Shown: piece after piece, positions 35,938 through 47,281 of the stretch
Layout: each line of letters opens with the position of its first letter
Position numbering within the stretch: position 1 is the first letter of the stretch
Assembly: GCA_029531795.1 (NCBI GenBank)
Contig: JAPEIS010000001.1
Span: forward strand, 6,696,001-6,760,000
DNA length: 64,000 nt
Origin: Sclerotinia nivalis
Lineage: Eukaryota; Ascomycota; Leotiomycetes; Helotiales; Sclerotiniaceae
Direction of reading: 5' to 3'
Made by a program: the position numbers and the translations under genes
The notes under the pieces: generated by a model
Database searches by the model: none
Told to the model about the DNA's origin: nothing
The model's input: the letters and a program-made list of their open reading frames with translations, nothing else

Positions 35938-37444
35938 GGAGGTGATTAAGGAGAAGAGTACATTGGCGAATTGAGGGCGTTTAGCTAGTTTTTATTTTGG
36001 GAGATGCGGGACCAGCTATTTTTTCTTTTTTTTTGGGTAATTATTTGCTTATGCTTAGAGGGTTCGAATAGACATTAGACAGTAGATACTTAGATTTTTC
36101 TAGACAGTCGATTTATCAATCACATCTCCATTCTCTAGAAAATATTCTTGAATAAGATTTCTTCACTCTTCTATATGCCCTACTTTTGCTCGCCTTTTCA
36201 TCTCAACTTTCTCTTTATCTTCTTTCCATGCTTCCACGCTCCACTTCAAATGAGGAAGTCGTGGTTCAATTTTTAATTTTCGGTTCTTCATCATAGTATC
36301 TGATATGATATGATATGATAGAGATAGAGATAGAGATAGAGATAGAGATAGAGATAGAGATAGAGATAGAGATAGAGATAGAGATAGAGATAGAGATAGA
36401 GATAGAGATAGAGATAGAGATAGAAATAGAGATAGAGATAGAGATAGAGATAGAAATAGAAATAGAAATAGAAATAGAAATAGTCACTAACAAGACACTA
36501 TCCTCCTAATTTGACAATTTGATATAATCTCCAGCAAGAATACTAGTAATTAACGAAAAAAAAAGCAATACTCATAAACATTAGACGTTCAATCAAACTT
36601 CCTAAAATCTAATAAGCTTTCATCTGAAGTTCTTGAGATGGTTATTGTGATTCTGAGATGAAGAATTGAAATGAGTAGATTCTGTTTTTATTAATGATCC
36701 GTTGAGTTGTATATCCAATTGACATTATTAATAGCTACTAGCTTCTTCTTAGCAACTAATTACTAATAACTAGTCCGATACACTAACGAAAAGCAATACG
36801 CATCAGATATACACTAAAACTTTCTAAAACCTAGCGAATTATCATCTGAAGATTTTACGATGCGTATTATAATTAGTGAATGATCATCTATTAGATGCTC
36901 TCTAAACTAATACCGAAACCAAGACTGAATAAATCGTAAAGATGATATCCCAGCCAAGCCAAGGAACGAGATTTATCCTCAAATTCCCACAATGTCCCGT
37001 TATATTTATATCCCTCTTCAAAATCCTAATACTCACAATGAAATGAAAAATCCCCAAGAAACTTAACTAAACCCAAGAAGCACCAAGTCCTACCTCCCTC
37101 AGGTTCTAGAACTTCATCACTCAAAGTTCTCGCCAAACTCCATAGCCGAAACCTTAAATACTCGTTAAGCATCGATCGCTATTGAAGCGCCCCACCACTC
37201 CTTTCATCCTAAATTTTTTCCTGCACTTCCACTATTGCCCCCTTTCTCCGTTCACTATTGTTCTCTCTTCTTCCATTCATATCCTCCATTAACCATGGTA
37301 GCCTTCAATCGTTTCCCCATTATCCCTCAGTTCTCCATCGTCTCTCTTCCCCTCCACCACCAAGAAACCCCCATCTCGACCACCTGTCAACCATCTGAAA
37401 GTTCCTGCTCTCCCATCGGAAGATCGCCTCTCATCTCTCACCCC
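35938..37444. other. Spacer with hexanucleotide microsatellite
   Basis: No gene is supported. It contains the microsatellite at 36301-36482. Two related stretches occur at about 36540-36660 and 36780-36890, sharing words such as ACTAACGAAAAGCAATAC / TTAACGAAAAAAAAAGCAATAC and CATCTGAAG. They may be an old local duplication. Confidence 0.5.
36301..36482 (+). repeat. Compound microsatellite (TGATA)4 then (GAGATA)n
   Basis: Four TGATA units are followed by about 27 copies of GAGATA, the last several mutated to GAAATA. The six-base unit produces endless Glu-Ile or Ser-Ile frames, which are not genes. Confidence 0.97.
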
Positions 37445-37934
37445 TCACAAACAACAACAACAACAATTCAAACACTCAAAAACACACAATCCCGCACAAA
37501 TCCCCACACATAAATCACAAATTGTTCCTCCGCCTCTCATTCGTGTCTCTCTATCTTCCTCTTTTCCCCCTCCTTTCCCCTCCTCGTCCTCTTCCCCTGG
37601 CCCTTCCCCTTTCCTTCCACTCATTTCCCTTCCCATATCTCCACCTGAGCTATGCTTGACAGCAGAATGAGATTGAGTGGCAAGAAATTGCATATTCATT
37701 GGTGAAGAAATGATACGCTGGATTTTTGTTAGATTCGCTCTTTTGAAGAAGAAGTGAAAGGAGATGTAGAGGAGAAACAGAGAATAAGAGACAAAATAAA
37801 AATGGAAATAGAAATAAACTAACAGGTTGCTCACACACTCTCTCCTCGGCACCCTCAAACCTCAAATTAAATCCATCCGATCTCGCAGGTTGATGACACG
37901 GCATCGGTAATTGCGGAAGCTGAATTGAAGCCAT
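37445..37934 (-). CDS. Small fungal protein with a Cys-rich hydrophobic C-terminus
   Basis: Two exons, 37934-37824 and 37717-37445, with a 106-nt intron (GTTAGT donor, CTAAC branch, CCAG acceptor); 127 aa. The N-terminus (MASIQLPQLPMPCHQPARSD, then GFNLRFEGAEERVCEQP) and the segment RIISSPMNMQFLA look conserved rather than random. The middle is Gly/Glu/Lys-rich and low complexity. The last about 27 residues read TICDLCVGICAGLCVFECLN followed by a run of five Cys and Leu. This recalls Cys-rich transmembrane or palmitoylated membrane-anchoring tails. I cannot name the family, and function is unknown. The segments flanking the intron support the splice, since both stay in phase 0. Confidence 0.72.
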
Positions 37935-38151
37935 TTCTTCCTTTCCCCCCCTTTTCTTCCCTTCCTTCCTTCAACTAATATCCTCTTTCCGCTCAAAAGA
38001 TTTGTCCCGGTTTTCTTTCCTTAAATATCAATTAAATCTCAATCAAATCTCAAAAACAGCTTCAGATATCAACTCCAGAAAATTGATCAATCAATCCAAA
38101 AAAAGTCAGAAAATAACAGGCCCGGAAAAAAATGATGAAAAGAAAGCTACA

Positions 38152-38184
<33 letters not shown>

Positions 38185-39320
38185 GTACAATCCCCTCCCC
38201 TCCACCATTTTATCCTCTTCCTCATACTCATACTCATCCTTATCCCCTTCCTCATCCTTTCCGCTCCTCTCCCCTTCAACCCAATAACCCTCTCTCCTCT
38301 TCCACCACCAGAATCCACATAACCGCCGGGAAGTCAATCCCTGGCCCTAAATTCATAACCGCCGACCAACATACTAGGTAACCCATACACCCAATTGCAA
38401 GCCCGCATCTCAGCCACGACCTCCCCCCACTTTCCCCACAAAGGAAGTCGGGGTGTCAAGGTATGCAAGCTATATATAAATATCACCCAAATCCCAATTT
38501 AGGATCTCCAAGCTCGGAAGCGTTTACGTTTACATCTACGTTTGCCTTTGCGAATCCTTGATGAGGAAGGAGAAGTGCTCCGGATGAAGTAATATCGATA
38601 TATTAGGGAGGGGATCGCCGTTTACTTTCCTTCCTTACCTTCCCGTCTACAGTAACCTCAGGCCCCCCTCAAAAAATGGTTCCAGATGAGTTATGAATTC
38701 ATTGCTTTCTCTATCCCCTCCACAACCATCCATTAGATATGACAAGTATCAGTATCCATTGCATCAATACCGTTGTACGCAAATACGAGACATAAAGACG
38801 GTTGGTTGGTTTTACAAAAATACTATTTTGTAAGGTCTTTATGTACCTACTGTATTTCATAGTATTCATCTTCATATCAAGGACTCAGAAATAGCAAATC
38901 ATTACTAGTGCTCGTTCGTATAGATAGCACTTGCTAAAGATAAATAAATCACATCAAAGCAATTCAAAATCACAACCACTGAATATAAAGGCAAGACATC
39001 ACAATAATGAATATTCAACTCCCGTCAAAGTGGAAAATTTCTTCTCATTTACATCTTCACACGACAGAACCAACCCAATTCAATGCGCCATTTCAAGTAT
39101 GCCTTACCATCAAAAACGCCAATCCATCCATCCATCCATACCTGAACCCCTCAACCAATGTAAAATGTGTCTGTCTATGTATGACCGACGACAAAAATCC
39201 CATGTGCCCAAACACCTTGCATGAACATACTCTGCTCAAGCTATGTACTCAAAAGTCATATACCAATCCCTCGTGTTAACAAATGGATCCACTTCCTCAA
39301 CCCAAAATCGAGAAAAATAT
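37935..39320. other. Spacer with CATA microsatellite
   Basis: No gene is supported. It starts with the Cys-rich protein's upstream region. (ACAT)8 lies at 38149-38182. Pyrimidine-rich stretches at 38190-38310 give artificial frames. The right end is the 3' side of the STIMATE-like gene. Confidence 0.5.
38149..38182 (+). repeat. (ACAT)n microsatellite
   Basis: About eight perfect tetranucleotide units run into ATATGTACA. Confidence 0.95.
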
Positions 39321-40533
39321 CTATTTCTTTGTAGTGTCATCACTGTCATCCTCTGGTCTTGAACTTGTGCTTCCTACTACCGTTGGACTACTTTCCCCAT
39401 CGTATAATGGGTCATAGTCTTTATTTCCTGACCTTAACCCCATTCGTGTATTTCTTGGTGTTTCTGGTCTAGTCTTCGTATGGACTTTTGCCAAAACTTC
39501 ACCATCTGCTTCCTCCACAGAATCGATCTGATCAATGCTTTCGCTTGGGTCGGCATAACGATCTTCTCTTTCTTCTACATCACTATCACTGTCTTCGCCT
39601 GGTATGAGCTCATGATCAGGCTTTTGATTTTTGATGAATGAATCGATGATGTAGTATTGAGTTGCATTCATAATAACCGGGAAGATTAACATGACGAATA
39701 TGACTTGTAGTGCTGTATCACCTTCCGTCCATCTCAACGCCCAATCTCCAATTCGGGAGATCCATGGTAGGACAAGGAAGATGATGAGCACGCATATTTT
39801 CATACCCATCAAACCGATAAAATAAATGATAGATTGTTTGAACCACCAGAATGCTTTCGGTGGGTGGCCATAATTGCCTGATTCGATCGATTCGGGAGGA
39901 TTACCGAATGGTGTCATAAGAAAGAGTGCGGTAAGTATTCGAAGGAGGAATATGAGTATGGGAATACCAATCGTTGTCTAGAGTCAGGAGTTTAGTATAT
40001 ATTGGTAGACCAAAGGCAAATATACTTACATCAATAGCCAAATTCAGCAGATAAAAACTGCAAGGATTTGGCGTATACTGTCCAGCATCATCAACCATTC
40101 TTGCGGAAACACTACTCGCATCTAGTTTAATACTGAATTGTCCACTTGACAACATGCTCATCAACAAGTTTGCGATATGTACCAACACACTTCCAAACAC
40201 TTGTTTTGAGACATCGAAGAACCAAATCTTCATAGGTCGTTGAGGTCTTTCTCTCCATCTCTTATATACTAATGCCATGACAGCCAATAGACCCAGCGCG
40301 CCCTGGACTAATATGGCAAAATTACCAAGAAGTTGGCATTCTCCATTGTCTGGTTTGGAGTGTATATCATCATTTGTTGGCGCCGTAGATATTGAAGTTG
40401 TTGTAGAGGTAGGATTCACAAGATCAAGTAACAATGCCGTTGAAGTTGCTATCGCAGATGTAAGAATCGATGTGGGAGAGGCATCGAGGAAAGTTGATGT
40501 TGATGTGGGCTCCAAGCCCGGTGGCGGTAGCAT
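39321..40533 (-). CDS. Vacuolar membrane protein, YPL162C/STIMATE family
   Basis: Two exons, 40533-40030 and 39977-39321, with a 52-nt intron (GTAAGT..CTAG); 386 aa. The N-terminal about 60 residues are Ser/Thr/Pro-rich. Then come CQLLGNFAILVQGALGLLAV (helix), the signature RPMKIWFFDVSKQVFGSVLV, and HIANLLMSML. The exon junction LNLAID/TTIGIPILIFLLRIL matches the family. Two more helices follow (SIIYFIGLMGMKICVLIIF; ALQVIFVMLIFPVIMNATQYY). The C-terminal about 110 residues are acidic and Ser-rich, cytosolic in related proteins. Yeast YPL162C localises to the vacuole membrane. The animal relative STIMATE sits at ER-plasma membrane contacts and modulates STIM1; whether a fungal protein does anything similar is unknown. 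About five membrane segments are seen. Confidence 0.88.
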
Positions 40534-41954
40534 TAGCTGTCTTGTACGGCGAAAGTCGATATTCTTGAAGGCGTATAGGAGGATAGAAGATTCGTGGTGA
40601 AATGTAGATATTGTTACGTGATCATCTGCGAAAAAAACCGATAATATTTCCTTTTGCGGATAGAATTAATATCGAGAGTTGGATTGTTGTGGTGTTTGAA
40701 AAACCCGCAAACAGGGACGCTTAAGGTTATCTTTAGTGATCTTTAATGACGCAGTGACCTCAAAGAATAAGCGATCCTGATCAATAGTAGAACAATGGTT
40801 CTATTTATGAAACAGTAAGAACAATCAATAGTTGAGAAAGGATGATATATATATTGGAAGCATGAAAATAATGTAACTTGGTATGAAAGTGGAAATATAT
40901 CAACGAGATGAATATCTGAAATCAAGAACATTTCAAGCTGAATCAAAGTGGCGGCTATGGCTATGTTGATGACCTAAATTTGAGGACTGAGGCTTGTGCA
41001 TTCTAGGCTAATTGAAGATTTTCATCCTGTGGACATAACTTGATTTGATATCACAAATTTAAGCATTTACCCATGGCTCGTAACCATAAATTAAAGTTTC
41101 ATATATCTTAATTCTTCTCCACATGACAAATGCTAGCGTGGTAGTTTATCAAATGGTATTTTATATCGCTCGTTTGTCATAGAAGAAAATGGATTGGATC
41201 TCCGACTTCAAAATACCCCTTTTACATTTGACCTTAACAATGAAATACATAATTCAGTCATACCATAGCTATTGGCTTCAGCTTGGATGAAGCGACATGA
41301 AACATGAGCTGCTGCATGGTTCGCTGTCTTAAAACACCAGGAGTCTTTCATTGAAACGAATTCATCCGATTTTGAAGATATCGGTTATAGAGAAACGAAA
41401 TTTGTGACTTTGAGGATGTCAAGTTGATGGATTCTTACGATATATCAATGAATTAATCGTGTTGCGATCACACAGGGCTGCACAATAGTTAGTATTGTGA
41501 GAAAGGGGTATCTTGCGATTCGACATTGTTGAAATTCACATGGGTAGTACGGAGCATAGAGCACAGAGAACTTCTTAGTATGGACGCAAGTTCCCATTCA
41601 TTCCTTATAGGTAACTGAAGCAAAGTACGAATTTCATCATCATCAACCATCAGTCTTCATCCCAGATCGACCATCCAATTTACCCCTCCAAACACCCCAC
41701 ACTCCAGTATAAGTAAACGAGTCACAACTAATCAACCCATCCACACAAAACCTCGAAGCATATCAAGCATATCAAGCATATCAAGACCAACCAGCCTCAC
41801 TCCATCCCATCCATCAAATTTCCCCATACACATCCCCATCCCTCTCCCTCTCCCTCTCCCCTTCCTCTCCCTCTCAACCCAACCCAAACCCCAAGATACA
41901 ACAAAAGCAAACCTCCATTCTCGTCCTTATCCAACCCCATCCCCATATGACAAT
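40534..41954. other. Spacer downstream of the metallothionein-like gene
   Basis: 1.4 kb without a supported gene. It includes the upstream region of the STIMATE-like gene and, from about 41640, a C/T/A-rich tract with short repeats (CATATCAAG about 41759-41783; CCCTCT about 41848-41876) at the 3' side of the metallothionein-like gene. Confidence 0.45.
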
Positions 41955-42241
41955 TTACTTAGCACTAGGACATTTCTACACCAAACAAACGATTAGCACA
42001 TACTCATCCCATACATCACACCCATCAACTCATCCCCCTCATCCACACATCCCATCTCCTCAACCCTCAACTCTCCACACAATCTCTTGTTCCCTCCACC
42101 AGAATCCAAAAAACAAAAACAAAAAGAACTCACAGCACCACACTTGCAAACATAAGTATCCTTATTTGCGCCCTCAGGATACGCCTCACCACAGCTACAA
42201 GCGGAACCACCTTGATTTACGAGGATGTGAAGAGATTGCAT
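41955..42241 (-). CDS. Metallothionein-like 42-residue Cys peptide
   Basis: Two exons, 42241-42134 and 41975-41955, with a 158-nt intron (GTGAGT donor, GCTAAT branch, GTGTAG acceptor); 42 aa. Exon 1 ends ..TYVCKCGA and exon 2 adds KCPSAK and stop. The Cys pattern is CxC, then CxCxxxC (SACSCGE; VCKCGAKC). Size, Cys spacing and lack of aromatics in the metal-like core suggest a small metal-binding peptide of the metallothionein type, binding copper or zinc in the cytosol. Only five Cys are present, fewer than in classic fungal copper metallothioneins, so the assignment is tentative. The leader MQSLHILVNQGG is unusual for that family. Tandem CGTTTGA words lie directly upstream (42253-42305) in the presumed leader or promoter. 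Confidence 0.62.
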
Positions 42242-43368
42242 CTTGATGTTTGATATTTGATTTGACGTTTGACGTTTGACGTTTGACGTTTGCGTTTGCG
42301 TTTGTATTTCTTGATATTCGTAGAGTGTAGAATATTTTGATGTTTTGTAGTTTCCAGTTTGTAGTTTGTAGTTGACAATAAATACACCTCAGCTCAGACA
42401 GAAGAGGGGTAATAATGTATGCACCTTCCCAATTCCCTCCCACCGTCTTAAATACATTTCACCGGGTCGAGTCCCTTTACTTACAACAAACTCACCCCCC
42501 TTCCCCCTCCTTTCCAAGCCCCCATCCATATCAACGTACCTATCAACCGATATATCAACCAATCAACCCACCCCTCATCTCAAACAATCTACAATCTACA
42601 CACCCAGTCTGTCTCACAGCACACAGCTCACAGCTCACAGCTCACAGCTCACAGCCCCGCATAAGTCGCAGGGAACCTACCTACATACCTAGTAATCATA
42701 ATCTTGTGATAAGAATCCAATCCAATCCACGACGAGGCCAGCCAATCACAACACTGCACGTACCTAGTATTTATGCATTTTATTCACCTTTTTCTCCCGT
42801 CCATGTCATTTATGCATGCATAATCATGCCCTCGTGATGCATACCTAGCTGGTCCCATCGCGGATGGATGGATGGTTCATTTCGGCAGAAAATGTTGGAT
42901 GTTTCTTTGTACAGCGTTTTACAATATAATATTACGATCCTTGGAGCTAGGCAGAGCTCACCTGTTCCTTTGCTCTATATCGGATGTCATGCTGACAAGG
43001 CAGAAAGACGAGGCAGGCGTTCTTCGAAATGACTTGAGACAGTGTGTGAGTGAGTAAGATAAGTGAGTAGAGTGTGAATCAATAAGGCCTTAATGTAGCA
43101 ATTTTGCATTCAAAGCAGAGCATACCATATGCAACTGTAAGTAAGCATCGAAGAAAAAGGAGAACCAACTTTGCGGGCTAGAACCATCCTTTTGAATAGA
43201 AAGAAAATCATATCCCCCTTAGCAGAAGCTCTCCACATTGCATATCGAAATATTTGCACTCTCTCCATAAAGACGTAGAAGAAGAGGAGAATAGCAAGTT
43301 AAGTTGAAAAGGAAAAAAGTCCATGTAAAAAGCCAGGGCCGTCCCCTTCAGTAAAGTAACAACACCGC
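42242..43368. other. Spacer upstream of the metallothionein-like gene
   Basis: No further gene is supported. It includes ACAGCTC tandem words at about 42619-42653 and C/A-rich stretches. The right end lies downstream of SF3B6 and of the ORF at 43369-43674. Confidence 0.45.
42253..42305 (-). repeat. Tandem TTTGACG/TTTGCG repeat upstream of the metallothionein-like gene
   Basis: On the + strand TTTGACG is repeated about four times, then TTTGCG three times, ending 12-64 bases upstream of the ATG of the - strand gene. It probably lies in the 5' leader or core promoter. The CGTCAAA word on the gene strand contains a CGTCA half-site like those bound by bZIP factors; that role is speculative. Confidence 0.75.
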
Positions 43369-43674
43369 TTAACGCCTAGAAACCAATCCCCGCACAAGAG
43401 CAAGGAAAGAGGTATTACGCCTTCCACCTGCCACCGCTGCACCTCCAATCTCACGATGATGTTCCAAATGTAGATAATTTCCTCCCTTTCCATGCATAGC
43501 AGTCGTAGTAGAAAATTTCCTTTTTGTAATTGGCGCAGATTGTGTTCGTTGTATTTTCTTATTCCTAACATCCTCCGATGGTGAGACATTTCCAACCCTG
43601 GATGACGGGCCCATAGACGCTGTAGACTTCGTACTTGATACGGCGTTTGGGCGGACTAGGGGCCCGTCAGATTG
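43369..43674 (-). other. Open frame directly after the SF3B6 stop, same frame
   Basis: After the TAA of SF3B6 the same frame stays open for 101 codons, with an internal ATG at 43614 that would give an 81-aa peptide (MGPSSRVGNVSPSEDVRNKK .. RRNTSFLALVRGLVSRR). The sequence is basic, Ser/Arg/Gly-rich and not low complexity. It could be a separate small ORF on the same transcript, a readthrough extension, or chance. I recognise no domain. Confidence 0.35.
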
Positions 43675-44433
43675 TTATTCGATATTGTTCGCGGTTTTGA
43701 GCTGTTCTAAACTCGCCTTGCGAGCAGCGTATGAATCCGATTGATTCGAGTTCGCGCGCATCTTTTCCATCTTCTCTGGTTGATGATAGAGGACTGTTTG
43801 TGTAAATTTTAGTAAGGAGCTCGACCGAGATTTAGATAGATTACAAGGACATACCGACTAGATATCGATTTTGAAAGTTGAACCCATTCAATTTATCACA
43901 GGCAGTCTTAGAATCCGTTACGTCTTCGTAGACAACAAATGCCGTACCCTTGGTGTTGGTCGCGATACCTTGACGAATTTGTCTGAAATTCTGTTAGCAC
44001 AGATGCACTCTCCATGATCGAGCAGTCCATCTCCATATAGATATCTGACGTAGGTCTCGCTCGAGGTTGCTCCCTCCCTCTGAAAGTACGTACCGAATGG
44101 CGCCGAATTTGCCAAACAAATCAAAGAGTTCTTCGGGCGTTACGTTGTAGCTGTTATTCCAGAATCCATCAGCCTTATGCGCCTTCATTCCATTTCCATG
44201 GACACCAAATCCACAATCCCATCTCCAAGTCCCCACATCTGCTCTTTCCTGCATCAATCCACATACCTTAGATTCTTGACGAACAGAGCTCTACATTCAG
44301 CACATATGTTAGCTACTAATTCTCACATCTGACACTCAAGAGCCATCTCACGCGACCAAATGCAGGTACAATGAGTTAGAAACGGAGGTACATACCGATT
44401 AACCTCAGGAGCAAGTTTACCACCTCGATTCAT
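43675..44433 (-). CDS. SF3B6: Splicing factor SF3B6 / p14 (RRM protein)
   Basis: This subunit of the U2 snRNP SF3b complex contacts the branch-site adenosine region in the nucleus. Five exons: 44433-44396, 44290-44267 (24 nt), 44150-44094, 43982-43855 and 43793-43675. The introns are 105, 116, 111 and 61 nt; all ends are GT..AG and the model gives 121 aa, close to the 125 of human p14. The sequence is recognisable end to end: [20 protein letters not shown] (RNP2 is ALFVKNL), [40 protein letters not shown] (RNP1 region), [20 protein letters not shown]. The dense introns mean single open frames show only fragments of the gene. The same frame continues open after the stop. Confidence 0.95.
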
Positions 44434-45356
44434 AGCTTGGCTACAAATTCTCTTCTTTTAATGGTTTCCGCTTTGTCGGTTTTTATATTATTCAATTATT
44501 GGTGATAAGTTGATGTGAAAAAGAGTCGTGGTATGGTGTATGTAATCGGAGGGGCGCACAGGTGGAAGCAAGCCTTCTTTTGTTCGTTGAAGGTACGGTA
44601 TTCGAGCTAGTTTATATTGGGGTTAGCGTCACGACTTGCCTTCGAAATTTTTAGTATGCGATGGGATCTTGATAAGATTAGATCTTTTTGATGTGATGAT
44701 TTAAAAAAGTGATAGGGGATCAGAATCAGAAGTTGGAATATCAAAAATTGGAATTGTTCTGCTATTTATTTTAGTCAAAGAAGAGAAGGATTAAGTCTTA
44801 TTTTCGGTGGCTATGCTTATGACCTTCAGATTATTTCTTCCTATAGCTACCTAATATTTAGGCCATCCGCCCGCCACGTTGCTTGATTTGCTCTTAAAGG
44901 GGATTGATTGAACACCAAAATCATTCACAGCCTTCATGCTAGTAGCCATTTGTGATTTGTGTTTCTAACCACGATTTCTATGTGTTACAACTGTGATATC
45001 TTCATCTCTTCTTGCATATCTGGATATCTGGATATTTACTGAAGTATTGACAATGTCATCGCTCTCGGCAATCACATTAAATTGCCACATGTGTTGTCGC
45101 CCCATACCAAGGATCTCCATTTCGTCCACATGATTTGTGTTGATATTGATTGCCTCGATATGTGGAGATTCTAGGCTGGGCCTTACGCTCGGATTTGTAT
45201 ACAGCGGATGCAAGGGAAGTGGCACAACATGATTCTCACGCAGAAAGCCTGTCCGTTGTACCAAAGCCTACAGGGCATGCTAAACAAACACTTCGGGGTC
45301 AAATCACATGGAGAGGACGACGTCTTGAAGAGGATCAATTGTTATTCAATATGCAT
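44434..45356. other. Spacer between SF3B6 and the Zn2Cys6 gene
   Basis: It contains the SF3B6 promoter and the 3' side of the transcription-factor gene. No coding feature is seen; the 99-codon frame at 45264-44965 has no recognisable character. Confidence 0.45.
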
Positions 45357-47281
45357 TTACCACGTTATATATATCTCCTTGAAATCTCCTTTCCCTTCCA
45401 AAGTCCCATTCTTTTGATATCCACTTATGTGTAATGATTTCCCCTTATCAATTGTGACTTTTGTTCCTGTTATAGTAAATCGTCTCTCTCCAGGAACCCA
45501 TCCATTCTCATCGGCCCATTCCTCTTCTACATCTCTCGCGAATCCGGTTACTCGTGAACAGGCATCTGAATCCCAAATGCCTTCTCGATATCCTTTCGCT
45601 TCCTTGAGAATATCAATCGATTGACTCCTTAGTAGTTTATTCCGACAATGAGATCCAACCACAAACATCGGAAGTATTATCCCAAAGTCAAAATGATATT
45701 TCCCCTCTCCTTGGATTATACGCCGGCGGAGTTTCATCACGTATTTCATGATTGTATTAAACTCTGGAAAGTATTCATCCCATTCAATGGCATTGACAAT
45801 GAACACACTTGATACTTGTATCATCATCATAGCCACCTGTATTTTCACAAGGCATGCTGCCAAAAATTCCCGAGAATCTTCGGGGGCGCGTAATCCTTTG
45901 CGTACTAACGGTGCTGCAATACTTTCCCAACGCGCAATGTCATCAAGATATGTAGCACAGTCCTTTCTCAGGGCCAGGTTAGTACTGGGTATAACTGCAA
46001 CAGAAGTCCATGAGCAGTTCTCATCTCTCAGATCTAGCCCTTCATCATCCGGCAAATAGACTATTGGGCTTTCGGCATCCTTCGGCCGTTCCTCAACTAT
46101 AGTTTTTCGTGCCGTTGCTATCCAATGAAAATTTCTTCGCAAAATGATCTGCCACCAATCATAGCTTTCTTTGATATTTGAAAATGATGAAGGCATCGAT
46201 AGCAGCAAATGATTTAAATCACGAGTTCGTCGCTGGTGCAGCTCTGATGATCGACGATCAATCACGCAAAGGGCCTGAACGTCAAGATCTGAGAAGGCCC
46301 TGCAGAGGTCATCGTCGATTGTACGATCTTGCTGACAGCTGAAGGGATGATGGGTCTTGGTTTTTCGGTCAAGCATAATTTCATGAAGGAGATTTTCTCC
46401 ATTGGCAGCATGAGAAGCGGCTGTGGCAAGATGTCCCTGTATACTTTCGATCGAATACACAAGTAGACAAGCAATGAGTGCTTTACGAGCATTGTAACGG
46501 CTTCCATTTAGAGCTTTTCTCATTTCGACGAGAGCTTTACCATACTGGTCAAGGCCATGTTGACGGTGTAAAAACGCCTCTATACCATTTGTTGTGCGTC
46601 CTTTACTAAAGGCTCCAAGGGCAACCAGAGCCTGCCCAACGAACGGCTCAGATTCGCTTGCTTGGGGAATCAATCGTTCCCAAACTGGTCGGTTGAACAA
46701 TCTACCGATATCGCCAGCGAATGTTTCGCAGAAATAACGAAAATATTGAGAATCTTGTTCGCTTCCTAGTATAGGGCCGCTTGGTATATGGAAAATCGTT
46801 GGTCGTAATTGTGAAGGGAATTCTACCAAGTCCATTGGATTGGTGTGCTCTCGCGAGAATCGTTGGACAACGTATGATGGGTACCCTTCACATTGTATTC
46901 CAGTCTTCTTACACCGTTTGCAAGAAGGTTTTGTTTCCTAATCTTCGTCAACATTCGCCTTCTCATGGAGTGGTGGAATTGCCGTTAGATGCTTCGACCG
47001 ATCAGCCGACAAGGGATAACATACATCGCATTTGACTCGGCGTGCTCTAGAAATTCGGTAATCAGCTCAAGTTATTTTAGTATTTTCGATGTACGATATT
47101 GTAATATGGAGATAAGCCTCGCATACTTGCATGTATAGCATCCCGTCTTAACCTTTTGATGTTTCACTCGGGACTTCCTGGAATCCTCGAAGGTAGCGTT
47201 GATCGCCTCTAAATTTTTTAAAAGCTTTCTCTCATCTGATGGTGGAATGGTCATAAACTTCGAAAGGCGAAAAGGCTTCAT
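45357..47281 (-). CDS. Zn2Cys6 binuclear cluster transcription factor
   Basis: Three exons, 47281-47127, 47046-47025 (22 nt) and 46937-45357, with 80- and 87-nt introns; 585 aa. The DNA-binding cluster is split over all three exons: TGCYTCK / ARRVKCD / ETKPSCKRCKKTGIQCEGYP, spacing Cx2Cx6Cx6Cx2Cx6C at about residues 48-75. It is preceded by a basic stretch (SRKSRVKHQKVK). The rest resembles the C-terminal half of fungal regulators with the segments YFCETFAGDIGRLFNRPVWE, VGQALVALGAFSKG and KALIACLLVYSIESIQGHL, a pattern common in Pezizomycotina C6 regulators often linked to secondary metabolism. The target is unknown. No cluster genes lie beside it; the nearest enzyme of that type is the glycosyltransferase about 10 kb away. 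I used the longest start; MTIPPSDERK is an in-frame alternative. Confidence 0.9.

Noticed and set aside
36266..36509. Glu-Ile and Ser-Ile repeat proteins on both strands
   Set aside because: They are direct translations of the GAGATA microsatellite in its open frames.
37950..38340. Short frames on both strands around the CATA microsatellite
   Set aside because: Low-complexity and overlapping; no splice partners or recognisable sequence.
34573..47281. Biosynthetic gene cluster around the glycosyltransferase and Zn2Cys6 regulator
   Set aside because: They are about 10 kb apart with housekeeping genes between, and no backbone enzyme or tailoring genes are present.
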